Below, in pieces: positions 25,354 to 38,659 of a stretch of 64,000 nucleotides of DNA (positions are counted from its first letter, which is position 1; each line of letters starts with the position of its first letter). The stretch comes from Pyrocephalus nanus. Taxonomy: Eukaryota; Chordata; Aves; Passeriformes; Tyrannidae. Under the pieces are notes generated by a model, which saw only the letters and a program-made list of their open reading frames with translations, was not told the origin of the DNA and searched no databases. The stretch covers positions 836,121 to 900,120 of the forward strand of contig CM076262.1 of NCBI GenBank assembly GCA_038380795.1. The letters are read 5' to 3'. The position numbers and the translations under genes were made by a program.

Positions 25354-27600
25354 ATCTTTGAAGAAAGCACAGCTAGAAGTCAGAAAGCTGTAAATTTCTG
25401 TACAGATGGGCTCATTTTACCCAATTGTATACCCATCCAAAGACAGACAAAAACCAAGTAAATGTGAATGACTTTACTAAGAGAGAAATGAACAATAGAT
25501 AATGAAAGGAAATGGCAGGCCACAATTTTATTTAATCATGTCGTAACAAGAATCCAGGTCAAAGCTACAGCATTCCCTGTATGGTGTCTTCTAAGGATGC
25601 CATTCTTTTGATCCAGTCAGAGGCCTAGCTAGGGACAGATAATCTCTGTTGACATAAGGTCTATTAACCTTACATAGTAACCACATTAGAATGTACAGCT
25701 ATCACAGCTTCAAGATTGGAACAAAACCAGCTTCTACTAAAGGATACTTTTGAGACAAACAGAACAGCCGCCCAGCCTCAGTTTTGGTTACCAGGAAAAT
25801 TTCTTGACCAAAGGGAGCACGTGACAAACTAACTCACAAAATAAGCATAAATTCAGCTATACTGCTGCAAAGAAAGTGAGACAGCCCTGCAAGATCTCCT
25901 CTTTTGTCCTGAATAGGCTTGATACCTGAATCATAAGTTGGAAGGATGCCATTACCAGCCAAATTAACCAGTGCTCCTGGTTCTGGTGATGGTACCAATA
26001 AACTACATTCTCTCCTTTCCCTCCACCTATTGTAGAGTTACACTTGGTCCTCTGCTAAGTGCTTCAAAAAGACAGAAAACCAAGTCAGAAACAGGAAGGG
26101 AATGTTCCTATTTACTGTGGATGGGATATCATAGAGGCTTTTCTAAGCCTACTACACTATAAATATCCAACCTACTGTTTGAGAAACTTTTCATAGAAAG
26201 CTGTATTTTCTCTTTCTTACCAAATTAAGGCAGAAAGGCAAAGGAGAGCAAAAGCAAGTTGTATAAATAAGTAAATAGAAGTTGTTGAAAGCTTTCTATT
26301 CTTTAAATTAACATCAAACCCATTTATTAAATGCATCTATTACTGTAGTGTGATGCATCTTCATTTTGAAAGTCTTTTTAGCACCAGCTTCCACTGACGA
26401 TTGATGAGTGGTAGCAAATCGTATTCAGCTGAAGACATTAGATGCTCCCTATACAGCTGATGACATTTATTAGTTTCCAGAACTCTCAAAGATCTTCCTA
26501 ACAGTAAAAAAAGGGTTGTTTGTCTTACATCAACCTCTAAATGATAAAAGAGCCTAATTTAAAGCAATAAGATTTGACAATCAGTGAATTCTGAGAACAA
26601 AGCATGTATGCTTTCCGACAGTTTTAAAGACTTACTGAAAATGAGCAAAGTGTAAGACTCTGGTACTCACTCCTTTTACATACCAAATTTGAAAAATATT
26701 TGAAGACCATCAGGTCTCCTACAAACATTTCTATACATTCATTATAAGCTTTTATAAAATCCAAGAGCAAAACATTTCAGTCATTGCCTATATACTATAT
26801 ATTCCTTCTGCTTTCTCCAAGTGGTACCCATTTGCATTCCTTCAGTGTTTAAGTCATTTACAAAAAGAAAGACAAAATTTAAGAAGAAATAGCTACTATA
26901 GCAACACTGGTCAAAGCCATGTTGCATTCTTCTACCTCCCCTTATCAAAATTTCTAGCTGATAGACATTAGAAAGTAATTTTAATTTTCAAATGCAAAAC
27001 CATAGTAACCTCTTGACAAAAGAAGGAAGTGGACATATCAGCTACAAATCTCTTGGTAGCAGTCATTAAATCCCATGCCTAAATATCTCAGACTGTTTGC
27101 ATTCTTAGTGCTGACGGTTCATCAAAAAAAAATCACAGGAAAGAAAAAAAATAAGATTTCTAAGGGCCTGAAACTAAACCTGTCAACAGGCTGCACAAAC
27201 AACTGAGCTGCAGTTCAATTAAATGGATTTTTAAGCTTATTTCTTGTTATCTGGCATTTTCAGTCACAGGAAGATAACTATGATATTTTTTTCCACATAG
27301 GACACAAGGAAGAAGTTGGTCAGAAGAGTTGGGCAGAGGAGATGGCACACTTTTAAAAAATATCAAACAGCATCTAATTTTTGTAGATTGTCAGAGATGA
27401 TTTCACAGAAATCTGCATGAATGTTACAGACATCATGCTCACAACTTTAATAAAGAATCAGAAAATCACAGAAAGAATAGAAAAGCTTGCACGTTTTGCA
27501 GTGCTACTCTCACATTCATTTTTTCCACATCAATCAATTGCTGTCCTTTTCAACAGAACATTAAGCTAGTTCAAACACCCCACTCACTTCTCAATAGAAA
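25354..27600. other. Unannotated AT-rich unique DNA
   Basis: No repeat, exon or RNA gene is recognised. Confidence 0.5.
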
Positions 27601-27619
27601 TAACATACTCCTTAGTTCA

Positions 27620-28160
27620 CTACCATTGATCTGTTGTACATTAAGTTAACAGTCATTATGCAATTAATGGAAAAACAGATATATGAACATTGAGTTAGAG
27701 GGTAATGATGGCTTCCAATTGGACCTTTGATATAATTCAACAGTTTTATAAATTAGAGTAATTTGTTGTAGAATTAATGTGCTCTCACTGGCCTTGAGGG
27801 CCAACAATACAGTTTAATATGACAGATGCTTTACAAGCAGCAGAGACTTTGTTTACATTAATAATTTACATCTATAGTAAATTCTTCTATGCTTTCAATT
27901 ATCAATTAACGTTTGAGGAGAGAAAAAAAAACAGAACATCCAAGTTCGCCATTCCAAGAACTAAGCCAAGAGCAGCAAGTTGCTTTTGTGTAATTCTGCT
28001 GAGTTCTCATTTTGATTTATTGCTTGTGCATGGAGATATGTAAAGTAGGGGATGCACTTCACATTTTTGATCAGTGTTAATTACTCCCATGTGCTAACAG
28101 TGAGAGTGGTTGCAGCAATTAAATTATCATGGCAGCAGCAATAGCAGCTGTGGCCATGGC
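27620..28160. promoter_or_regulatory. Possible conserved noncoding element (enhancer-like)
   Basis: This block contains a dense set of homeodomain-like cores. Examples are 'gcaattaatgg' near 27660, several TAAT/ATTA words and 'caattaaattatcatgg' near 28117. It also contains a TCF/LEF-like 'ctttgat' near 27724. It is neither simple sequence nor a recognised repeat. Such composition is typical of vertebrate developmental enhancers, but this is inference from appearance only. No conservation or activity can be read from a single genome. Confidence 0.2.
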
Positions 28161-28603
28161 AGCAATCTCCTTTTGCTTTTTCTCCCCAGAGGAGTGTACA
28201 GCAAGGATAGCTCCAGACCCTACTCTATAAAATTCAAAGCTCTGCTGGGAAGGCAAAATAAGACACAATCTGCAGAGCCAGAGAGTAAATGAGTGAAAAA
28301 TGGAAGAGGTAATGAATATATGCAAATGAATGGAAGGGGAGGGAAAATAGGGGCAGTGGAGTCAAAGAATTTTTGGTGGGTGTGGCTTGTTGTGATGCTT
28401 TTATTAAACAAAACAAGAAACCACAAGTATAACAAAAAGGGACACTGAGTACTCCTGACTGCAGTTTCTGAAGAACTCATGTGAGCTACTGCAGACTTCC
28501 AAAGCACAGCCTACCAAGAGGCCTGATTGATATTAGGCTTGTGGTTACTGCAAGACTCCTTTTCAAGTTTCCTCCTCCATCCATAGAAGTCTGTCTCAGT
28601 TGT

Positions 28604-28674
28604 CAAAAAAAACAAAAAACCAAAAACCAAAAACACAAAAACAACAACAAACACAAAACAACAAAAAAAACCCC
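28604..28674. repeat. A/C-rich low-complexity tract
   Basis: This has irregular 'aaaacc', 'aacaac' and poly-A units. It is similar in type and orientation to the tracts at 20364 and 49228. Confidence 0.85.
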
Positions 28675-29245
28675 TGTAGTGTCTCATAGCATCAAATATT
28701 AGGCAAATGCAAAAGTGTCACTATGTCCTGGGAGAGAGAGGAGGCTCACTTGAGGAGGACCTAGTGTACTAGGGGTCCCCACAGCACTTTACTGTGCAGA
28801 CTCAGATGTGAACCGAGGTACCTCAGGGACAACAGAGCATCCTCTTTTCCCACTGACCATGATCAGACTGCTTGGGGAGCAAAGCCATCCTGAGTAAAGG
28901 TTACATTCCTGAGCAAATGTTGGGGAGTAAAGTTGCCTTTACCCCGCAACTCTGAGAACCTTCCAATTCATAATCCATCTTTTACCCACACACAATACTA
29001 TTAAATTTAATAACTCAAGATATACCAACTACACCTCAGGCAAGGAAAAAATGTATCCACTTTATGGAAAGTAATCTAAAAATAGGAGACGAGAAGGCCA
29101 TTGGAAAGTATGTCCTATTATACTCAATTACAATCAATGGATGATTTCCAGAAACGATATTTATTATGAGTATCTAAATATTTCTTGAATTATTCCTATA
29201 TTACAGATATTACTTCAGCTTCTTAAAAGAAATAAATTACTTCAG

Positions 29246-29318
29246 GTTTTGGGGGGTCTGTAGGGGTTTTTTTTTGAAGGTGGGGGGTTTTTGTTTGTTT
29301 GGTGGGAGGGGTGGTGGT
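29246..29318. repeat. G/T-rich low-complexity tract with five G-runs
   Basis: Guanine runs of 6, 4, 6, 3 and 4 bases occur at about 29251-29311, separated by T-rich spacers of up to 15 bases. In composition it is the complement type of the A/C-rich tracts. Long spacers make a canonical quadruplex doubtful. Confidence 0.8.
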
Positions 29319-32300
29319 ATTTAGTTTAGCTACAGAAGAGCATCCAGCCCTTGTAGCTGCTCTGTGTTCCTGGAAGTGATTGTCTTGTACTATAGCAGGA
29401 AACACCCAAGAGGAAGAAAGAAGCCTGTCCTCAAGTGTCACTAAAAAACTTGAAGGATTTTAAGAACTCAGCTGATTTCACCTTACCTAAAGTGAAATGA
29501 TACATTGTTGAAATGACACACTGACTGTATAACAGCAGTAGCAGTTCTCCGAAACTGATCTCATGTCTGATCTCTATCTCAATTGCTTAATGTCAAATAA
29601 TGGGAAAAATTAATGAAGTAGATTTGTTTTGTTCAAGGATTTATGGGTTTTTCAGCCTGATGCTAAAGAAATCCCCCATCTACAATGCTTTGCAAATCCA
29701 CATTAACTGAAAAGCCCCATAAGGCTATGGGGTCTCTCTATACATATTCATGCTGTATTAAGGACAAGAATGCCGAGCATTACTTTAATAGCAGTAGGAA
29801 AGTACACCTTCTACAATACTTTCTCCAATTCATTATGTTACAGACATATTTTTAAATATCTTGCAGAGTATAGTAATTAGGTGATATTTAGGGGTATTTT
29901 CCACATGGAACTTGCAGGGCTACACCAGAGTTTCTTTTTCCCCTTAAAGCATTTATTGAGGACTAAAAACCATCATGAAACTTTTGTTTCCGGATATTTA
30001 ATTGCAAAAAGAACAAGTGAAAGTCACACCCAGTCTCAGAAAGCTTTTATAGAAGTATACACACACACAGAGTGGGATCAAAGTAGAAATAAACACATTA
30101 ATGCAGAGTTCGAGGCTTCCACACATTGCAATATATTGAAATGTGTGTGTATCCAATCTCCAAGTGCTGAACTACCATTATTGGAATAATACTTCAGAAA
30201 TTATTATTCTCTAAAGACTTTATTTAGAAGGTGAAATACATTTCAAGGATTTTTATTCTACACCTCTAGGCCTATGACCAATAAAAAGTGGCAAAGCAGT
30301 TCATGTTAATGGATTCTTAATTAGTCTGGGATGCACAAAAGAAATTTAACATAAGAGCAACTTCTAATTCTAAGCTTTAAAACACCAGAGAGCTTCTCAA
30401 ACACAGCAGTAGCAATGTGTGTTCCAGTGTCATAGTAAATAGGAAAGCTGGAGATTGAAAGTTGTATCTGTGGAGTTGTCTTCTATAGAAAATGAAAACT
30501 AATTTCAAAATACAAACAAAAAAAAAATTCACATTTATTTTGCAAGTATTTGCAACAAATTATATTAAATCAGATTTATATATTTATTGATGTTTAAAAA
30601 AATACAGGAAGATGAACAACAACAAAACAAAAAAAAAAATCAAAATTTTTCTAGAAAAACATCCACCTTTAGTAAATGGGAAACAGTAAGTCCCATTATT
30701 GCCCAGAAGCCATCCAGACCCAAGTACCACGTGTCTGAATATGACTGCAGCCACTTGCTGCAGAGCAATCCAGAACTAACTTGCTTCTCATTGTTGTGGA
30801 CCAGAGGCAAAAGTACTATTACATATCGTGCTTCAGCCTGGGAGAGATGGGAGCACGTTCTTGTACCTATTGAGGACCTGAGATCATACAAGCACATTCT
30901 AACATAACAATTAGAAACAAAATTTAGGTTAGTATACAAGCATATCCATGACAAATTTTGGTACACCAAGACATCACACAAAACAGAAGCCTCCTCTGCA
31001 AACCATACCATTGTACCACTCCACTACAAATCTGAACTGTAGCACTCTTTGTGCTCTTTTGTGCTAAAAGATCTTCTACAGTAGCAAGCATGATCTTCTA
31101 ATAATCTTTTATTTACTGTGATCCCAGCTTTAGCCTCCATCAGGACTAAACCAGAGTACTATTGTACTTAGCTACACTGTCTTTCAGATTACTACGCGAA
31201 GTGAAGTATTCGTTGGACACAGGGATCTGAACTCCTCAGTTTTGCTACATCCAGTCTGGGTCCAAAAGACACAGAACAAAGAAGTACTTCTTCTCTAGGA
31301 ATGTGACAAAAAAGAACAGAAGTCAGCAAGATGAAAACATTTTCTTGGTAAGCCTTACTGAGAGGAAGAGACAAAGACTGGAAAACATTGTGCTGCTCTA
31401 AGAGACAAGAAGAGAGCAGAGCACTCATGTTATAGCTAACCTACTGCACCTGTACAGCTCAGTCTTACATCTCCCTCTGCAACATCAGAGAAAAAAAAAC
31501 AAACAGCCATACCAGCTTCAAATTAGACTGGAAACCTAGAGAAGCCAATGAAATTCATATGAAAGTCTTTAAAGAAGTCAGGGGGTACTTCAGTTTAATT
31601 AATTTTTTTTAAAGACTAATTCAAAGAAAGCAATAGAATTATTTATACTACTGTATTTTGCTTAGCAGAAAATACACTTTTTCCATATGTGCATTTTTCT
31701 TGCTTTATATCAACGCACCAAAAGAGAAGATTTAGCATGTTGAATCAGTTAGAATGGTCTCCAAAGCAGGGGCAGAATATAATTAAGTCTTCAGAATTTT
31801 GATGATGTTCCAAATTGAATAAATGCAAAACCCTCCCACGAGCTGTTTAAATTACATGTGTGCATGTTTGTGTTTATGGGCAGCCAGATCAAAATTGTGA
31901 TATAGAGTTTCAAACAAAGGTTTTATCTGGTGTTTAAAAAATGTTTTGGTAGATCCTCCTTATAATCCTGGATAAACACAAGTTTACTTACTATTGGCAA
32001 TGATGAAAACAAAACTTAAATGAGCCATTACTGAGGTTCCTCATTGCATCCAAGAAGGCTGACTTGAAGTCGTCTACGCAAAATCTCTAGAACAGCAATG
32101 CAGGCACCAGCAAGTTTAAAGCCAAAGTTTCTCAATGGTAACTTTACCAAGTTCATTTTGTACTAAATTGGGAAGCATTTTATTAATTTTATAAATCTTG
32201 AAGTGTTATATCAAGCATTAATGGAATTCATAAGGGCAGGATAGGCAGGGAGATGGAGAAAAGAAAGCAAATTCTGCATACTTCATGAGAATTGAACTTG

Positions 32301-35300
32301 AAGGATTTCTGGAGGTATAACAGAAAAGGACAACTCAGAAGATGGAAAGAGTAAAAGCCCAGGGCAGAGCATAACTAATAGAGACTGGTACACATAACCA
32401 ACTCAGAATTTTTTAAAAGTGCTTTGAACCAAATGTTATCACAAATGCAGGCTCTGATGTTATTTAAGGAGAACTGATCATTTTCCCTCAGACTGATGTA
32501 ACTGAAGTTGAAATTACTAGAGAGGAAACAATAGTCTCAATTCTCATTAACACCAGCAGGCTTTGAACAGCTACAGAGAGCAATGTTGAAAATTTCTGAT
32601 TGTAATTCTAATAATAATTTCAAGCAAAGGTGTGGCCAGGCATCAAAGTCATTCTATGATAAAATTCAAAATACTGAAATAAAAACAGGGATTTAATTCT
32701 GCTGAAATTTTTATTTTAATAACTAAGAAACCAGTCCTCTACTGCTAGCTCAACATCCTATAAGTTTTAACTTAAAAGAAATTATATCAACATGTGATAT
32801 TTATTATATAAAATATACTAGTCCCAACCATGCTGTTTATTCACCATTCACCCAAAAATAATATGTGACATCAAGACATTTACGTAAGCATTAACAGGAA
32901 CACAAATAATTCTGTTTCTTATTAACTCTTGTAAGCACAAGTGTAAAATTAAGCTCAGGTGCTTTCACGAGAAAGCTAAAAACAGATTTGTCATATTTTA
33001 AACCAACCTGGCCAGATCTCAAAATAAGAGGCTGCGGTAGTGGCTCAGAAGTCTTCAGCACATAAGAAACATAACCAGAAAAAAAACACTGCTTTATAGC
33101 AGTAGCTTTTGAAACTGAATTTATTCCAAATAATTTTGTTAATGTTATTAAAGCTCCTCTAGACTAAAATTAAAGTAGTACAGCTATTTAATAAAACCTA
33201 TCTAATTCTAGGAAGACATAAAGTATCAAATCAGCTGTCCATATTGATCAACACTAATTATACAAGTCATCTAGACATGGACACAAAATAGAACCAAACA
33301 TTTCTACCTTTTACAATCAATTTAACCTTGACCTTTATGCTGTCAGACTTGCTAGAACTTCCCATAGACTGAAAAACATAACCTGCATGTCCTGAATGTG
33401 CTATTAAGGAATTAAGAAATTTTAATATCTAGTGTTTTTACTAAAATCTTCCAATTTTCAAATACTTCCAAGCTGCATCAAATATAAATTGATATATAGG
33501 AAATGTAATAAAAAGGAGATGAATCAAATATTAAGTTCCTATTTACATAAGAAAACAGTAAAATAATTTGACTCTTCTGAACATGAAACACATGCCAAGA
33601 ACATCAGCTAATGCAGGTAACACTGCATGTCTTCACAGAAATACAACAAATCACTATATCAAGAGTCCTAACTGTAACTTATAGCAAATTCCTCAGGATT
33701 TTTAAACCAGCAGCATGTGAAAGATAGTTAAAGCATTCAATCTGGTGGTTTTTAGTGTTTCTTCTAGATGACATACAGTTTACTATTCAGCTTCTTATTC
33801 ATCTTCACAGTAGTGAAGTTCACAGTAAGGATTGCAGACTGGAACAATTCCACAAAGAAATGAGATCCAGATGACTTTCTCAAAATGCTTTATAGTGGTT
33901 TATAATATGCCACAAGATTTGTTTTTATCTGCATCATCACACGCAGGGAAAACACCCCAGCTACAGCTGTGATCATAGAAAACAAGACCAATTCTTAAAA
34001 GAATTAACATACTTTACATGTTTGCAGTTATTTTTACTCTTTCCCCCAATATATAAATAATGGCAATATAGTCACACATTTTACTGCCAATGAGACAGTA
34101 GCACAAGTGTTACCATAAAAAAGTTGGAATTACACCCAAGATACTACAACAACTGCTTATTCATTTTTAACAAAGAATTGACGATGGCAGAGGCTAGTCC
34201 TCCAGCTCTCACATAATTGAGAATGGGAAAACATGCAAATACATATTGATGAGACTGCAATTTGTCATAAAAGAAACTGAAAAGCCTGTTTACTTAGAAC
34301 TCTAGCTGAAGACTAGATAGCTTTTGAAAAGATTGCTGTAATGGAAGAAGTGGCTTTACAGAGGCAGACTGCACTCATGAAGCTTCTTACATGTCTAAAA
34401 AGAATCTTTTAGTGTCAAAAGTGTACCTTCAAAATAAACAGAAGCAGCTGGTATGTGGAAAAAAAAATACCACCACATCTAGTACAGTTGAATCCTACGT
34501 GCTTAAATCCCTGCAAACCCATCTCTCATCAAAAAAAGGGCTTTTTGCAGGGAATATAAAACAGACAAGTAATTTTCCATGTTATCTACCTGTGTTTCAA
34601 GAGTTAGAATTGCTGCTTTTCTCTCCCATTCACTTGCATTTGTAGTTTCTGTTTCATGTCAAAATTCTGCAAAGCCCTTAAGAGTACAAGTAGTATTTAA
34701 GTATTGTTCTAAATGATGTCTCTAAAAGCTTCAATTAGGGGTAAAAGGTCAGGGGTACAATCCATACTTGCATAACTAACTATAGAAAACAGACATCCTT
34801 AGATGTTGAGATCTGATAGAATATGAACAGGCCTGTAGGGAAGTAGAATTTGATCTAAAACATGAGTGCCTGTGATAGTCTGATAGTCTGCAGAATTATA
34901 TACTTTGTAAACCAAACAAGGAGTGTGATTGGAAAACAGAGAAAGAGGGAAGAAAAAGAAAAAAAAAAGGCATTAGAACCACTAACAAGTTCTTATAGGT
35001 CTTCTTTTGTTTTTCTATAGGTTGTTTTAGTTTTTATTTAAAAACTAAGTATCAAGGAAAGATTTTTCCCCCCCCTGAAATTTATTGTCTTTGCTCTTTA
35101 TTAGTAGGGCTATTTAATCATTGAGATTTCAACACATGGAGAACGGCACAACAAAAGTCTTAGTTTAAAATTTTAATTTATATTTTACTCCTAATTCAGG
35201 ACAGGAGAAGCTTCCTGTTTTAAAATCAAGTTCAAATTCCATGGATATAGAGGGAAGCTATAACTGGTTCTTGTGGCAGAACAACCATTTACAGAATTTA

Positions 35301-36908
35301 CAGGAAGCAATTCTAATGTTCTCAGATTTTAAGACAAGTGCAAACATATTCTTTTAAAGAAAAAAATTAGTAGGCAAACCAGAAAAAATAAGGCTAAGCA
35401 ATTTAGGATGCATTATGTAGAACTAAATAGCAAGCTGAGCCATTTATGTTTTAAACTTTTTCTTTTTAAATTTTAGAAAAAAAGCTGAGGAAAAGGCTAA
35501 GGAACATTTTCAGAGTCAGCTTTTAAACATCCAAGCAAAGTTTCCTGGTTACAAGCAATAATGGCGAGGGAGACAGAGAGAAGAATGATCACAGGTCTGG
35601 TTTAACAGCTGTGGCACTTCCAGTACCAGCATGGATCTGTAAAATTTACTACCCACTTTGACTATAAAGCTGAGCTAGTTTTATGCAGAGCCAGCTCAGG
35701 TGTATTAAGAACATAATCCTTGAATTGTAACCCCTGTGGACTACATGCTTCAGAATCCTCCAGTTCTCATGATCTACTCAAGTGTGGCCAAGGATTGCGA
35801 GCTCCAAGGCACACAAGTTTCAACACACCTTTATTCACCAGGGCACTGTGACAGGTCCCTGCTGCTCCCATGCAGAACCTTGAGCCCTGCAACAATGCTT
35901 GTCTGGTTTGAGAGTCATTTCAGGTCCCACATGGTTAATACTTAGCTGAGGTGAATAAATCCTGCTAAACGCAAGGCAAACACTGCAGAGTCACTTAAGT
36001 ATTCCTGTAGTACGTTCCTAGCATTCTCTAGGTTCTTACCCTCTTTGGTGTATACGAATTTTACTCACTCTACTTAAAATATACAGGTCCAGAAACATTT
36101 TTTCAGTCTGGAGTCTTTACTTTAGAGAGAACAATACTATTTCAACGCAAGATAGAGGGTGAGTCTCCAGAAAGTGGCATCTTTCAGCTGAAGTCACGCC
36201 TAATTAGCCCAAGACATTTCACAGCCTGCCCTCAAGGTGTAAAAATTACTGCTGTTGAGCAACCTCCTTGTGCACAGGGCCACAGGCTACAACACACTGC
36301 CTGCTGAAAGATGAAGTGAAAGAAGAAGTTTAAAGAGCAAACTTTACCATATTAACAAATTGGGTTTGGGGTTTCTTTTAATTATTATTTACAAATGCTG
36401 TCAAGAACTTTATCTGACATTAAGAAAATGTGTGTCTTCATCAAGACGTCTGAGATTCATATTAGAAGTTTCAGCTAGAAAGAGAAACTTAATATGATTT
36501 GATTTTTCAAATCCAATATATTAAAAGTATAAGAACTTTCCTTTTCAAGCTTGTCATATCAGCTGTAGATGTGAAAACCAAAGGAATTAATGTCCAAAAG
36601 GCCTAGACAGAACGAGGCTCCATTAGTCTATACCTATATAAGCATACTGTAACATCTGCTCCAGATTTACACATCAGCAAAGATGATTATCCAAATAAAG
36701 AGAATGTAAGTAATACATATGCATTCAGGGGAATATTTCTCCAATAGCTTTTGCTCTTTCATTAAAGCAGTCTACTTTAGGAACATGTAACAATAAATCC
36801 ACAGGTTGAAGCATTGATTTAAAACAGTTCATATATAAGCAGCCCAACAGTTAACCATACAGCAACAACAGCCTGGATTCCTGAAAGCATAGAGAGACAC
36901 GGCTTTGG

Positions 36909-36928
36909 AAAAAAAAAAAAAAAAAAAA
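36909..36928. repeat. Poly-A tract (20 A)
   Basis: A homopolymer of 20 adenines. No processed gene copy or retroposon body is recognisable upstream of it. Confidence 0.95.
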
Positions 36929-38659
36929 GGTGGGTTTTCCACCATAAGTTTCTGCTTCTTCCATAGCTAAAAATATTTATACGAAGAATCATAAATAGCA
37001 ATAATTATTTGAAGTCTCTTCCAACACAGAGCACTCTAGAATATTTCGAACTAGCACATCCACCAAGTCTTGCACTAATATTTAGGAGGGGGAAGGGACA
37101 TCATGTACATGGATTGCTGGAAAGCTAATTCATACAGAAGTTTAAGTAGTTGCAGGTACATGCTCTTTCTTGGAGGACCCTGATTTTAAAGTACCTACCA
37201 TGAATCCATATTTTACTTTAAAATGGAAAAGAAAATCCTACTTTTTTGTGTGCGTTACCTCAATTTCTTAAGCCTCAAATCAGAGAGAGCTCTGCATAAG
37301 AATTGAGGCACTGAATGTTTGCAATGAACATGGGGTGCACAATTCCCCATCTGCATCCAGGCTTCCATTTTAGGATTAAAAAAAATTGGTCTTTATGGTC
37401 CATCAAGTAAACTGGCTTACATGCTCATTACCTTACAAGAAAGCTTCTGCTAAAGCCTGCAGGTTTTCCTGGAAGCACATTGTGTTTGTCCTGTACAGGC
37501 TGTTTCCAAAAGTCATTCTATTTTTGATTAGCCATTTAGTATTACAGTATGTATTTTTATGTGTCTCATTCAGATATCATTGTAACTGTACACAACGCAT
37601 TTCATCAAATTTCTAAATACAGGTGAAATCTACAGAAGCCCTTAATATTTTTTATTTTTTAAATATTTCTCCAGGTTCCTACAGTTTATAGCTGTGTGTT
37701 GTCCAAACTGCTGAAACCTCTGCAAATTTATAGACCTAAACCTGACTGGCATTCAGGTACCAGGAAAAAGAGAAAGTCTCCCCTCCCAAGGGTTTGCTCT
37801 AAGCAAGCACACTTTAACAATTTATAATTTCACTAATGAGACTGAAAGAAAGTGTACATGTGAGGCATGTACCTCTTTCTGGCTCTCTATTTCTATTCCC
37901 AAATATGACTAACATAAACAGAATAAAATCTTGGCATTCAGATAGAAATCTAGGACTTTCTTCGCCTGCCTCTGCACAAGACATGCTCAGTGGAGCTGCT
38001 CAAGCTGAAGTAGTTGCTCACAAGCATATGCACGTAGGCTGCTCACAGGCCTTTTTCCACAGAAAATCTGACCCTGAATTAATGTCATTTTTGATCAGCA
38101 AGAGGCCAAATTTAATGACTGTCTAGGCAGATTCCAAAGTCCAAATCCTATTTTGGGTGAAGGTAAGAGTACAGAATTTAGCAGGTTTTTAAGGTGGAGG
38201 CAGAGGGTGGGCTAATTCCTTCTCTTGGTGTTCAGTGCCTTACATACATTTCATTAGGAAGAGACACAGAACTGCAGTCTGCTTGGGAAAGGCTGAGTAA
38301 GAGCTTGGACATGCTTATATCTACATGAAATCAAGGACATGGTCATAAATATTTCATGCTTATTCAAGGTCTCTCTGAAATTATTATTTAATAAATCACA
38401 TGAGGCAAGTTTTTTCATAAAAGTTGAAAAAGCTAGATGAGAAACATTAAGCACACTGAGTTTCAAATCCATATATGCACCAACAGGTTCCATACCCAGA
38501 TTTCATTGTTGCTTAATCTGGAGCTGCCCTGTCTGCCCAGCAAGGTGTCTTAAAAAGCCCCAGCAGGAAACCTGTAGGATTTATCAAACACTCATTTAAT
38601 ATGGCAAAGACAGAAGCTTATTTTTGTTTTTTTTTTCCAAATAATTTGACAGTAACTTT

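Larger units (their letters stand above)
28161..38659. other. Unannotated AT-rich unique DNA with low-complexity tracts
   Basis: No gene or interspersed repeat is recognised. Simple tracts at 28604, 29246 and 36909 are listed separately. Opposed frames of about 106 and 123 codons at 30587-31011 overlap each other and show no domain or splice context. Confidence 0.45.

Noticed and set aside
30587..31011. Opposed 106- and 123-codon frames
   Set aside because: They overlap on opposite strands and neither shows a recognisable domain or clean splice boundaries.
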